Part shown: positions 1 through 7,272 of the stretch, piece after piece | Position numbering within the stretch: position 1 is the first letter of the stretch | How the letters are laid out: every line of letters begins with the position of its first letter | Assembly: GCA_016234495.1 (NCBI GenBank) | Contig: JACRBI010000020.1 | Location: 1-39,302 of the forward strand | Direction of reading: 5' to 3' | DNA: 39,302 nt | DNA from: Chloroflexota bacterium | GTDB taxonomy: Bacteria > Chloroflexota > Anaerolineae > Anaerolineales > Villigracilaceae | Made by a program: the position numbers and the translations under genes | The notes under the pieces: generated by a model | What the model was told of the DNA's origin: nothing | Seen by the model: the letters and a program-made list of their open reading frames with translations, nothing else | Databases searched by the model: none

Positions 1-1470
1 TATCTGTCGGTTCTGATCAATTCGTGCTTCCTCCAAAACTGTGTCCACCACCTGCCTCTTCAACAGAAACACCTGATGTCTCTCCTCTGGGGTTTGAGGA
101 TCGGCATGAATCAACTCAACCATCTCTGACTGCAATTCAGCCACATATTTCTTTATCTGTTGTTCCAAGTCAAGTTTTGTAAAATCTTCCTTCGTTCGCT
201 CAATGGTTGTCAACCTGCGCTGCACTCCTCGCTCCTTCTCATACAGTACGTTCATCTGGGGAGTGAGCTCTTCATCAGGCATTCGTTCTTTGCAAGCTTT
301 GGTGATAAACTCCTGACGTTCATTGTTTAGTCTTTTGAGTTCCTTATGCAGACGTATTTCCTCTCGCTGCATCTGTTCGTAATCTTTCTGCAACCGGGAA
401 ACTTTAGCCTCCGCTTCCGCCAGAAGGTACACTGGGTTGGTAATAAATTCGCTTACCTTCTCCCAGACTTGGGCTTCAGCTTGTTTGGCGCTGATCGACT
501 TGGGGCAATCTGTGGGAGTCTTGCGTTCGATCCACTCCCCCTTTCGGCTGCGACGGTGGGTTGCCGTTTTTGCCTGCCAGGTCAGGTTACATGAGCATTT
601 TAGATGTCCGGAAAGCAGATAGTCATGGCGGATTTGTTGGGGTGAATTGGTTTTGTTTTTTTCTCGTTGCGTTTTGAACAACTCATAGGTAGGGATATCG
701 AGAATAGGCTCCACCGAGATTTGGAAGGTTTCGCCATCACGCGACTGTTCCTTATAGCCATAGGCATATTCTTTGGCGGATTCTAAAATCCCTTGGATAC
801 TGGAGCGAGCCCATTGGATATGCCTTGGTGTGCTGCTCCCTTTCTGTGGAGCGTTGCCGGCAATCAGTCTTTCACGGATCTGTAAGAGTGAAACACCCTG
901 GTTATACCAATCAAAGATTTTCCTGACCCAGTCTGCCTCTTCCTCTACAATATGAATCTTGTTACCGACACGAAGATACCCGTAGCGATCTTGCCCGGTA
1001 TTTGCTTTGCCCGCTTTCAGCCGCGCTTTGACCCCCATTCCCAATCGCTCTTTCATGCCATCCAGTTCCATCTGGGCTGCCCAAGCACGGACAGGAGCAA
1101 TTTTGGAATCGAAATTTTCTTTTGCCAATAAGATTTCGATTTTATAGTTCTGGACGGTATCCAAAACCATCAACATGGAGCGCAATCCTCGATACAGTCT
1201 GTCTTCTCGCCAGGCGAGAATGACATCGAATTCATCTTCGGTGGCGTCTTTGAGCATTGCCAATAGACCAGGGCGATCAGAACGGCTGCCCGATGGCTCG
1301 ACCATTTTGTTGCCCACTCGATATTTTTCTACATCGCGGTAGATGTGAACGACTTGCAATCCCTTTTCCTCTGCCAGGCGGCGACAATCGGCTTCCTGCT
1401 CAATTGGGCTGGAATTTACCCCTTGTGATTCGGATGATGTCCGGATGTAGACCACTGCTCTGCGAGACAT
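1..1470 (-). CDS. Large serine recombinase, 3' end outside window
   Basis: Open for 490 codons from the ATG at 1470 to the left edge with no stop. The N-terminus (VVYIRTSSESQG) matches the resolvase/invertase catalytic domain, with Arg10 and the likely nucleophile Ser12. A recombinase domain follows (about residues 160-260), then a zinc beta-ribbon start (CSCNLTW, about residues 295-335) and a long Lys/Glu-rich coiled-coil region (about 365-460). This is the architecture of large serine integrases and transposases, which carry out site-specific strand exchange through a phosphoserine link. Because the C-terminus is missing I cannot tell a phage or ICE integrase from a transposase. The AT-rich 270 bp upstream and the gene's isolation suggest it belongs to a mobile element extending to the left. 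Confidence 0.93.
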   Translation of the reverse strand, partial: MSRRAVVYIRTSSESQGVNSSPIEQEADCRRLAEEKGLQVVHIYRDVEKYRVGNKMVEPSGSRSDRPGLLAMLKDATEDEFDVILAWREDRLYRGLRSMLMVLDTVQNYKIEILLAKENFDSKIAPVRAWAAQMELDGMKERLGMGVKARLKAGKANTGQDRYGYLRVGNKIHIVEEEADWVRKIFDWYNQGVSLLQIRERLIAGNAPQKGSSTPRHIQWARSSIQGILESAKEYAYGYKEQSRDGETFQISVEPILDIPTYELFKTQREKNKTNSPQQIRHDYLLSGHLKCSCNLTWQAKTATHRRSRKGEWIERKTPTDCPKSISAKQAEAQVWEKVSEFITNPVYLLAEAEAKVSRLQKDYEQMQREEIRLHKELKRLNNERQEFITKACKERMPDEELTPQMNVLYEKERGVQRRLTTIERTKEDFTKLDLEQQIKKYVAELQSEMVELIHADPQTPEERHQVFLLKRQVVDTVLEEARIDQNRQI

Positions 1471-1740
1471 TTCAATTCCTTCAGTAAAAAATAAGACTTC
1501 TGACCCAACTATACCGACAAGGCAGAAGGGGTGGATAGAAAGTGTCGCCAAGAAATTGCTACATATTTCAGCAATGATATCTTGCGTGCATAGTTACTAT
1601 GGCATTCGATTAATTTTATTAACTTATTTATGAGAGATTGTTCCATTTTACGAAAATCTTCTTCGCATTATTCATCACAAAACAGGGACAACCGTGCGAC
1701 TGGAAATCTCGCCGTTGTCCCTGTTTTGATCTTTATGAGA
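1471..1740. other. Intergenic region between recombinase and DUF1573 gene
   Basis: No plausible gene on either strand. It holds the upstream region of the recombinase and, at 1678-1728, a strong inverted repeat that ends the minus-strand copper/redox operon. An element boundary could lie here, but I see no clear attachment-site repeat. Confidence 0.6.
1678..1728 (-). terminator. Hairpin terminator after the CuA/DUF1573 operon
   Basis: Perfect 15-bp inverted repeat (arms 1678-1692 and 1714-1728, 21-nt loop) starting 12 bp past the TAA at 1741. The 3' arm ends in TTTTG but no long T run follows, so it is either a weak intrinsic terminator or an mRNA 3'-end stabiliser. Its position just after 1741, not after the TGA at 1924, agrees with translation continuing through the TGA. 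Confidence 0.65.
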
Positions 1741-2199
1741 TTACGGTATCCAGTTTGACAACACATTCACGATCATATCTGGATTTTCAGGATCATTGGT
1801 TTTGAGATGAACCGCAAAATTATGCGGACCGTCCATGCCTTCGTGCATCATAAAGACGCTAGACTCAACGATTGTGCTTTCACCGGGTTTGAGTACCATC
1901 GAACCGATGGTCAGTTGAGGAGGTCAGCACCCCTCCACGACTTCAACATACGGGTCTTCCTTGAAACGCAGTGTGCCATCACCCGTGTTGGTGACCTTGA
2001 TGGCGAAAGTCTTTTCGACGTTGAACTTCACATCGCCGTAATCGATCTGTTGCTGATCCACCGCAATGGATGGCGTGCCACCGCCATCCCCATCACGTGC
2101 AAACAGGAATACGGCAAGGACAATGAACACGCCGCCCAGCGCTAGAAATATCCACGAAAACTTTTGGCTTTGTTTCTGTCTCTTATGTTTTTTGCTCAT
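1741..2199 (-). CDS. DUF1573 membrane-anchored protein, candidate selenoprotein (TGA read as Sec92)
   Basis: The frame starts at ATG 2199 with AAGGAGG six bases upstream. It meets TGA at 1926-1924 (codon 92) and continues in frame to TAA at 1743-1741, giving 152 residues. An N-terminal membrane segment lies at about residues 14-33, followed by a DUF1573/immunoglobulin-like exported domain (IDYGDVKF, VTNTGDGTLRF). The TGA is in the context EGC-U-PPQLTIGS. From memory, relatives of this type have GCCPP here, so selenocysteine would replace the second Cys. The downstream frame is plainly coding (MMHEGMDGPH, KTNDPENPD), and a SECIS-like hairpin follows the TGA. The protein probably acts outside the membrane in thiol/metal redox chemistry; Cys91-Sec92 and the Met/His motif could bind copper (inference). 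It is the last gene of the CuA/NosR-like operon. The alternative is a TGC-to-TGA nonsense mutation. Confidence 0.8.
1895..1911 (-). promoter_or_regulatory. Candidate bacterial SECIS hairpin
   Basis: On the minus-strand mRNA, 12 nt after UGA lies ACCAUC-GGUUC-GAUGGU, a perfect 6-bp stem that can also pair as 7 bp with a GUU loop. The loop begins with G residues and starts 18 nt after the UGA. This agrees with the general bacterial SECIS pattern (short stem, G in the first loop positions, loop about 16-37 nt after UGA). It lies within the coding sequence, as bacterial SECIS elements do. Confidence 0.7.
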
Positions 2200-2208
2200 A
2201 GAGCCTCC

Positions 2209-3192
2209 TTACTTTTCATATTCAAACTGGAACGAATAGATATAAGCGATCAAGTCCCAGATTTGTTCTTCGGTAAAAATGACGCCCCACATGGGCATGC
2301 CTGTTCCCATGCCGCCGCGCAGGATTTTCCCTTGTAATAATGCGGGGCTTGCACCAAGCATTCGCCGCGGATCGGTGAAATCTACGGGGCTCTGCATCAC
2401 CATGTCCATTGCACCTTCCATGGTTTGCATGGAGGCTTCACCCGCCTCGGCAAGGTCGTCGGCAAAGACGCCGTCGCCCGCGCCGTTTTCGCTATGACAG
2501 GCAGCACAGTTTTGGGCGTAGAGTTCTTTTCCGTTGGCAAGCGATTCAGGTGTGGTATTGGATTGCCAAAGATAGGCGACTGCATCCCACTTTTGGGATT
2601 CGGTTAAGGATGTGTCCGATAAGTCGGTGAAGACTTGGTAGGGGGAGTGAGAGCGATAGTAGTCCGGAGATTGGTAACTGGTAATTGGTAATTGGGTTGC
2701 CAGTTGTTGACCGCTGACCGCTGACGGTTTTTGATTTGGAATAATCGATGAGTCGTGCGGAGCGTCAATGTCCAGGTCGAGGGAAACGTAGAGGGGAACA
2801 GAAGCAGGCTCAGGGTCCAAGGGTGAGCCACTGACTTCAATCGTGCCGCGCATTCGCCAGTGATTGAGTCCGCACCAGCGTGTGCAGAAGAAGGTATAAA
2901 TTCCAGGCTTGTCGAAGGTCAGCGTGATGTCAGTCACTTTGCCGGGAATCACATCCACACTTTGCATATCCATCTGACCGACTGCAAAGCCATGCACAAC
3001 ATCATCGGAGGTGAGTTTCAAATGAAGGGACTTGCCCGCTTCTGCTTGAATCACATCGGGGTTCCAGCCGCCATTCTCAGCCATGCGTGCGTGGATCAAA
3101 GGCGTGCGCGCCCAAAGTAACAATGGAGCGCCAATGGCAAGGAGTATCCCTGTGACGATCAGGATGCGTGAGATGAGTTCGGGGCGTTTCAT
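2209..3192 (-). CDS. CuA-type cupredoxin fused to cytochrome c domain
   Basis: A 327-residue exported electron carrier. The start at 3192 is fixed by an ATGA overlap with the stop of the preceding gene. A signal anchor (about residues 8-27) is followed by a cupredoxin domain with all CuA ligands: His67, Cys103, Cys107, His111 and Met114. The C-x3-C-x3-H-x2-M spacing is the same as in cytochrome oxidase subunit II and the NosZ C-terminus. A linker (about 120-215) leads to a cytochrome c domain with CAACH at 229-233 and a probable axial Met near 299 (GTGMPMW). It should accept electrons at CuA and pass them to heme c, or the reverse. It lacks the two-helix hairpin of normal CoxB, and no oxidase subunit I is nearby. 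It is the fourth gene of the five-gene operon 5435-1741. The DNA encoding part of the linker looks like an intergenic repeat. Confidence 0.9.
   Translation of the reverse strand: MKRPELISRILIVTGILLAIGAPLLLWARTPLIHARMAENGGWNPDVIQAEAGKSLHLKLTSDDVVHGFAVGQMDMQSVDVIPGKVTDITLTFDKPGIYTFFCTRWCGLNHWRMRGTIEVSGSPLDPEPASVPLYVSLDLDIDAPHDSSIIPNQKPSAVSGQQLATQLPITSYQSPDYYRSHSPYQVFTDLSDTSLTESQKWDAVAYLWQSNTTPESLANGKELYAQNCAACHSENGAGDGVFADDLAEAGEASMQTMEGAMDMVMQSPVDFTDPRRMLGASPALLQGKILRGGMGTGMPMWGVIFTEEQIWDLIAYIYSFQFEYEK
2665..2735. repeat. Repeat-like low-complexity tract inside the CuA-cytochrome c linker
   Basis: Contains iterated TGGTAATTGGTAATTGG and CCGCTGACCGCTGAC units, the sort of repeats usually found between genes. 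It is read in frame as a Gln/Ser/Thr-rich part of the linker between the copper and heme domains. A related CAGT-rich tract lies in the short gap at 4511-4541 of the same operon. Confidence 0.5.
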
Positions 3193-4508
3193 AGTAATAA
3201 CCAGAGCATGATGGATGTGGCGACGAAGCAATAGACAAAGACAGGGATTGTGGACGTTCCCGCTTCATTCACCTTTTGGGCTGTTCGCGCCGACCAGAAC
3301 AATCCTACGACCAGAGCGAGTGTCTGCGCAGGCGCGAGGATCGTGGTGAGCATTGGCCGCCACGCCGCGTTTGCAGTGCCAAACAAATTCCAGCCAAGTC
3401 CCAGCGGATCAGATAATGCGGCGAGGATGTAAGATGCGTTGGTGAGGACAAAGGATAAACTGAAAGCGACCCAGAACATCAATCCCAGTGGAATGAGCGC
3501 CGTGGAAAGAGACATGAAGCGTTGTTTGAGAGCCTGTTTGCTTTTCGTTGTCATGATCGCTAAAGTGAAAAGCCCGGGCAGGACGATAAAGATGATCGCA
3601 AGAAAAACTGCCGCGTATATGAACCATGCGCCTGTACCGACGTTGTATGCCGCGTCTTTGAGTGTGCCCCACGGACCAAGCAACACGCCTGCGTAGATCA
3701 TGGCGGCGCCAAACATAATGAAGGCTTTGAAGGCTTCATCGAGTCGCGCTGTCGGTTTGGCGACGTCGGCGGAGAAGGGGCGCAGGTTGACGGCGATATT
3801 GTCATGCGGGCAGGTGCGGATACATTCCATGCACAAGCCGCAGTAAGTATTCTTTGTCATGCCACCGGGGAAGACATCCCACGAACAGCCATAACCGACT
3901 TGCGAGCCGTTATAACAAGGCTTGCCTTCGCATGTCACGCAGACTTGTTTATCTTTGATGCGTAATTCGATGGGAGCAGTTTGAGAATACAAACCGATAA
4001 ATCCACCAACGGGACAGAGATAGCGGCAAAAGGCGCGGCGCTCGAAGATAATGCTCAGTCCAATGGCGGCGAAGAGCATGGCTGCCAGAACAATACCCGT
4101 GACGTTAGGCGTGGTAAGTAAAACACTGCTGAACAAAGCCAGCATCAGGAAAAAGATGTTCTGCAACCAGATGTTGCGAAACATCTTCGGCACACGCAGA
4201 TTGAGCCACTTCGGTCTTTTGTCGGGGGGACTTAAAACTGCGCCACGCTGCAACCACTCTCCCGGCAGCGGGATCGGGCAGACTGCGCACCATCCGCGCC
4301 CGAAGAATGGGACGGCGACGAGAATCAGGATCGCCCACCATGCAATCCACACGAAGACGATGCTGAAGTTATGACTCCCAACCGGCGTGCCGATCAGTCC
4401 GGCAAGGATGGCGAAGATATAACCGACCAACATCACGATAAAGACCGCCAATTGCGGGTAACGGTTCTTAAGAGCGGATTTGAGGAAGGGCAGGCGGGTG
4501 AGTTCCAT
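3189..4508 (-). CDS. NosR/NapH-like polyferredoxin membrane protein
   Basis: A 439-residue membrane protein with several hydrophobic helices. The paired cysteine motifs of the NosR C-terminus/NapH/RdxA group are present: WCAVCP at about residues 73-78, FCRYLCP at about 160, and a cytoplasmic-type 4Fe-4S segment (CVTCEGKPC, then YCGLCMECIRTCP). Family members carry electrons from the quinol pool across or along the membrane to periplasmic acceptors. Here the likely partners are the CuA proteins encoded immediately upstream (4538-4984) and downstream (2209-3192), the latter with a 4-bp ATGA overlap indicating translational coupling. No NosZ or NapA is nearby, so the name describes fold only. 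Confidence 0.88.
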   Translation of the reverse strand: MELTRLPFLKSALKNRYPQLAVFIVMLVGYIFAILAGLIGTPVGSHNFSIVFVWIAWWAILILVAVPFFGRGWCAVCPIPLPGEWLQRGAVLSPPDKRPKWLNLRVPKMFRNIWLQNIFFLMLALFSSVLLTTPNVTGIVLAAMLFAAIGLSIIFERRAFCRYLCPVGGFIGLYSQTAPIELRIKDKQVCVTCEGKPCYNGSQVGYGCSWDVFPGGMTKNTYCGLCMECIRTCPHDNIAVNLRPFSADVAKPTARLDEAFKAFIMFGAAMIYAGVLLGPWGTLKDAAYNVGTGAWFIYAAVFLAIIFIVLPGLFTLAIMTTKSKQALKQRFMSLSTALIPLGLMFWVAFSLSFVLTNASYILAALSDPLGLGWNLFGTANAAWRPMLTTILAPAQTLALVVGLFWSARTAQKVNEAGTSTIPVFVYCFVATSIMLWLLL

Positions 4509-4537
4509 TGCAGTAACCAGTCGTCAGTGATCAGTTG

Positions 4538-4984
4538 TCAGTCTTTAGCAACGCGGGGAAAGCGGAAGAAAGCGAAGATGGCGAGAAGTGAGAAACCAAT
4601 AGAACGATAAAGCCAGTCGTTTGTGCCAACAGTTAATTTTCCGATCATGAAGGGATGCATGGCTCCGCAGGTGACTTTGCAGCGAAAGCGGAAGGAGCCG
4701 GGTTTGTCGGCAACAAAGGTCAGGGTTGCACTTTGTCCGGGGTCGGCTTCGACGGAAATGTCATAGCCATCCACATAGAGACCGTGAACAACATCTGTGC
4801 TGACCAGTTGGATGGTTACGGTATCGCCGGGGTTGACGTGAAGCTCAGAGGGAGAATAGGCAAATTGGTGCGCGTCAATCTCAAAGGTCCGTTCTTGAGG
4901 CGTGATGGGTTGAACTGGCAGCGGCGCGAATGCCACCACCAGTCCAGCCATCACAAGAAGGAGAAGAGCGAAACGATAGCTCAT
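4538..4984 (-). CDS. Membrane-anchored CuA-type cupredoxin
   Basis: A 148-residue protein with an N-terminal signal or anchor (about residues 5-22), a cupredoxin domain and a second hydrophobic segment near the C-terminus (about 124-140). A complete CuA ligand set is visible: His67, Cys102, Cys106, His110 and Met113, in RCKVTCGAMHPFM. The domain is a close paralogue of the cupredoxin domain at 2209-3192, sharing the DVVHG and DKPG motifs, but has no heme domain. It lies between the PCYCGC lipoprotein and the NosR/NapH-like gene, so it probably exchanges electrons with that membrane protein outside the cytoplasm. A mononuclear copper carrier role is possible, but the full CuA motif makes a binuclear site more likely. 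Confidence 0.88.
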   Translation of the reverse strand: MSYRFALLLLVMAGLVVAFAPLPVQPITPQERTFEIDAHQFAYSPSELHVNPGDTVTIQLVSTDVVHGLYVDGYDISVEADPGQSATLTFVADKPGSFRFRCKVTCGAMHPFMIGKLTVGTNDWLYRSIGFSLLAIFAFFRFPRVAKD

Positions 4985-4988
4985 GAAG

Positions 4989-5435
4989 TTAGGGGATGTT
5001 GGACGGTCCGTATTTGGAGTAGGTCGCGTCTATGTATGCCCGCGCATCCTGCGGACTTTTGCCGTCGTTCAACATACGCATCACATCCTGGGTGATGTCC
5101 ACGCAGATGGAGCAGCCGAGGGCATGATTGTCGAAGGTGATCTTCCCGCTGGCGTCTACATCTGAAACGTAGCAATCGTAATTTGAGGTGTGACCGATAT
5201 CGCTGCATCCGCAATAGCAGGGAATATCTTGCATGATGTCTGGGTTGGCGGTATTGAACTGGTAGGCTTCCTGCACTGCTACGGGGGCAGACTGAACGTC
5301 CATTGGCATTTGGTCGAGCGGCATCATGGCAAGATGCGCGTCATCAGAGTTGGAAGTGGAGCAGGCAGAAACCGCAGTGGCGGTCAGCGCCAAAATGATG
5401 AGAAGGAACAGGAACTTTCTGGTCTTTGAAAACAT
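4989..5435 (-). CDS. PCYCGC-motif lipoprotein
   Basis: A 148-residue lipoprotein starting at ATG 5435 behind a GGAGGA site. It has a signal peptide with lipobox TAVSAC, a Met-rich stretch (MMPLDQMPM) and then PCYCGC with further conserved Cys (YDCYV, LGCSIC). This matches the family named for its PCYCGC motif, secreted Cys-rich proteins of unproven function. The paired cysteines suggest metal binding or thiol redox outside the membrane. It is the first gene of the operon leading to the CuA, NosR/NapH-like, CuA-cytochrome c and DUF1573 genes. A weaker copy of the island's palindromic operator lies 80 bp upstream. Confidence 0.87.
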   Translation of the reverse strand: MFSKTRKFLFLLIILALTATAVSACSTSNSDDAHLAMMPLDQMPMDVQSAPVAVQEAYQFNTANPDIMQDIPCYCGCSDIGHTSNYDCYVSDVDASGKITFDNHALGCSICVDITQDVMRMLNDGKSPQDARAYIDATYSKYGPSNIP

Positions 5436-5514
5436 ATTGGGTCCTCCGTGTTCGGATGACCCAATAGTAGTCTGACAATTAAGTTATCTCCAGCGCAGTA
5501 CAGCGGATGAGGAC

Positions 5515-5532
5515 ATGCGCCAAATGGCTTAT
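5515..5532 (-). promoter_or_regulatory. Weak copy of the ATAGGC-N6-GCYTAT operator
   Basis: ATGCGC-CAAATG-GCTTAT, with a perfect right half and a degenerate left half. It lies 80 bp upstream of the PCYCGC gene. The following ATGACGAATGTC closely matches the sequence after the 14526 copy (ATGACGTTCGTC). The region also forms a nested inverted repeat (GCGCCAAA 5517-5524 with TTTGGCGC 5549-5556, ATGAC/GTCAT inside) that may end the HMA operon. Confidence 0.5.
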
Positions 5533-5540
5533 GACGAATG

Positions 5541-5849
5541 TCATGCAGTTTGGCGCGTCACAACCTGCGCTTCATAGTGATGCCGTCCATCGTTGCCAGA
5601 GTCAGCAACGGCATGGACCAGCATTTCAGGCGTGACCTTTTTGCTGTCAAAGTAAACTTCTGCCAGCCCCATGTTCAGATAGATCTCGGCGTGATAAACG
5701 CCTTCCAATGAGACCAGTCCATTTCGCACGCGGGCGGCGCAGTTGACACAGCCCATGCCGGAAACTGCCAACAGAGTTGTATCCGCATTTTTTAGCACAC
5801 TATCCAAGACCGCCTTTTGAATGGTTTCGACATGACAATTTTGATCCAT
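5541..5849 (-). CDS. HMA-domain copper chaperone (CopZ-like)
   Basis: A 102-residue protein. The ATG at 5849 is chosen for its upstream AGGAG; the longer open frame upstream overlaps the previous gene. The heavy-metal-associated domain has the MGCVNC motif (CxxC, about residues 32-37), a beta-alpha-beta pattern and a His-rich tail (DGRHHYEA). Such proteins bind Cu(+) in the cytoplasm and hand it to P-type ATPases. It is the third gene of the 7929-5541 operon, after the YtkA-like and second NosR/NapH-like genes, and probably feeds the CopA encoded at 9586-12240. About 30 extra N-terminal residues set it apart from minimal CopZ proteins of about 70 residues. Confidence 0.87.
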   Translation of the reverse strand: MDQNCHVETIQKAVLDSVLKNADTTLLAVSGMGCVNCAARVRNGLVSLEGVYHAEIYLNMGLAEVYFDSKKVTPEMLVHAVADSGNDGRHHYEAQVVTRQTA

Positions 5850-5881
5850 GAGATTTCTCCTATTGATACAGTGAAATTTGA

Positions 5882-7261
5882 TTACATGCGCATTGCCATC
5901 GGCAAGGTGAAGAGGACGACGTTCATTACAGTCAGGACGACCATCAAAGTAGCAAAGGGTGCAAATGTTCCCCAAACCTTTTCGCCGGAATGATTCGATT
6001 TGGAGATGCGATAGGCGGTGTAAAGCGAGCCAATGAAGCCGAGGGCGATCAAGCCGAATTGAAGCCACTGGATCTCCTGCATACTGAGAATGGCAGGCGA
6101 TGCGCCGTGGATTTCCATCCCAAACAATGCCATGCCTGTGTACAGAATGGACTTGCCTTCCGCCAGCAGGTGGAACAGGTTATGGGCGATATGTCCTGCC
6201 ATATCTAGTGCGATGATGGCATAACCAAAGCGGGCAAAGTTTTCAACGAGCGTGGCTTTGTTGAACTTGCTTGCGATCCAGGAGGTCAGCCCGAGCAAAG
6301 CTACCGGGATGACAATGGCAGTCGCAAACGTGATACTGAAGGTGATGGCATAGCTGGTCGTGCCGGTAACGTTCTCCAGCCATTTCAACATGGATTCCCA
6401 GATCTCGAGCATGGTCACATTCTGGACGAAGACAATACCCATGATGACCGCCGAAAGGAAGGCTTCTTCAAGTTTCGGCTTGCGGATGAACCACAATTCC
6501 TTGGTGGGCGGGCGCACGGTCAATTGAATGGAATTATTCGGACAGCCCTTGATACATTCCGCGCACAGCACGCAATTGGCGCTGGAGGTCATGGTCTTGG
6601 GGAATTCATACAAAGGACAAGGCATGGAATTGTCCGTGCCTTTGTAACAGGCGGCGATGGTACAGGTGGCGCATATTTCCGGGGTTCCACGCAGGCTCAA
6701 CATGCCGTTGCGGGCATAGTTACCCGAAAGCCCGCCAAGGAAGCAGACATAGCGGCAGAACGTGCGGCGTTCGTAAAACGCGCCGGAGACGATCACGCCC
6801 GTGGTGAGGGTCAGCATCAACACGCCGGAGCCAAGCGGATTTTCCACCACGCCAAAGACATGGTCGCTCCAGGTGATAAAGATAAAGAGCGCGTCAATGA
6901 TCCAGATGCCGTATTTCTTCAGGAAGCGCGGCGCAGGGTTGTTGTTACCGACAAAATTTTGAACAAGGTCATTGATCTTTGCAAACGGACAAATGGCGCA
7001 CCAGAAACGCCCGAGAAATAGGAAGATGATCGGGATGAGGGGCCACCACAAGACCCAGGTAAGAGCCGTGCCGAAGTTGTCATGCGCGGATTCAGGTCCC
7101 AGAATAAGTTCGAACATGATGACCATGAAGATCATCAGCGTGGGCCATTGGATGATGCCGGGATACCAGCGGCTGCGCAGAAAACGGTCGATCCACTTGT
7201 TGTTAAGCAGGTTTCCGCCATTCAGTAAAGATGGGTTGGGGTTGGGAAGGGATGTCGTCAT
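5882..7261 (-). CDS. Second NosR/NapH-like polyferredoxin membrane protein
   Basis: A 459-residue multi-spanning protein with the same layout as the one at 3189-4508: FWCAICP, FCRYVCFLGG, a Cys-rich segment (CATCTIAAC) and a 4Fe-4S signature CVLCAECIKGCP. The second membrane motif reads CRYVCF, so the usual Pro after the last Cys is missing. A long hydrophobic C-terminal half adds several helices. The expected role is electron transfer from quinol to an external acceptor. It lies 11 bp after the YtkA-like gene and 32 bp before the HMA gene, which ties it to copper. The presence of two paralogues in neighbouring operons suggests two different acceptors. Confidence 0.87.
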   Translation of the reverse strand: MTTSLPNPNPSLLNGGNLLNNKWIDRFLRSRWYPGIIQWPTLMIFMVIMFELILGPESAHDNFGTALTWVLWWPLIPIIFLFLGRFWCAICPFAKINDLVQNFVGNNNPAPRFLKKYGIWIIDALFIFITWSDHVFGVVENPLGSGVLMLTLTTGVIVSGAFYERRTFCRYVCFLGGLSGNYARNGMLSLRGTPEICATCTIAACYKGTDNSMPCPLYEFPKTMTSSANCVLCAECIKGCPNNSIQLTVRPPTKELWFIRKPKLEEAFLSAVIMGIVFVQNVTMLEIWESMLKWLENVTGTTSYAITFSITFATAIVIPVALLGLTSWIASKFNKATLVENFARFGYAIIALDMAGHIAHNLFHLLAEGKSILYTGMALFGMEIHGASPAILSMQEIQWLQFGLIALGFIGSLYTAYRISKSNHSGEKVWGTFAPFATLMVVLTVMNVVLFTLPMAMRM

Positions 7262-7272
7262 GGAATTACCTC

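Noticed and set aside
1807-2145. Plus-strand open frame of 112 codons opposite the DUF1573 gene
   Set aside because: It is the antisense shadow of the DUF1573 gene; the minus strand has the ribosome site, domain pattern and operon context.
5541-6068. Long 175-codon version of the HMA protein
   Set aside because: The first 73 codons overlap the end of the NosR/NapH-like gene and have no domain match; ATG 5849 has a good ribosome site.
1741-7261. Nitrous oxide reductase (nos) cluster
   Set aside because: NosR/NapH-like and CuA proteins are present, but there is no NosZ catalytic domain, NosD, NosF, NosY or NosL anywhere in the window.
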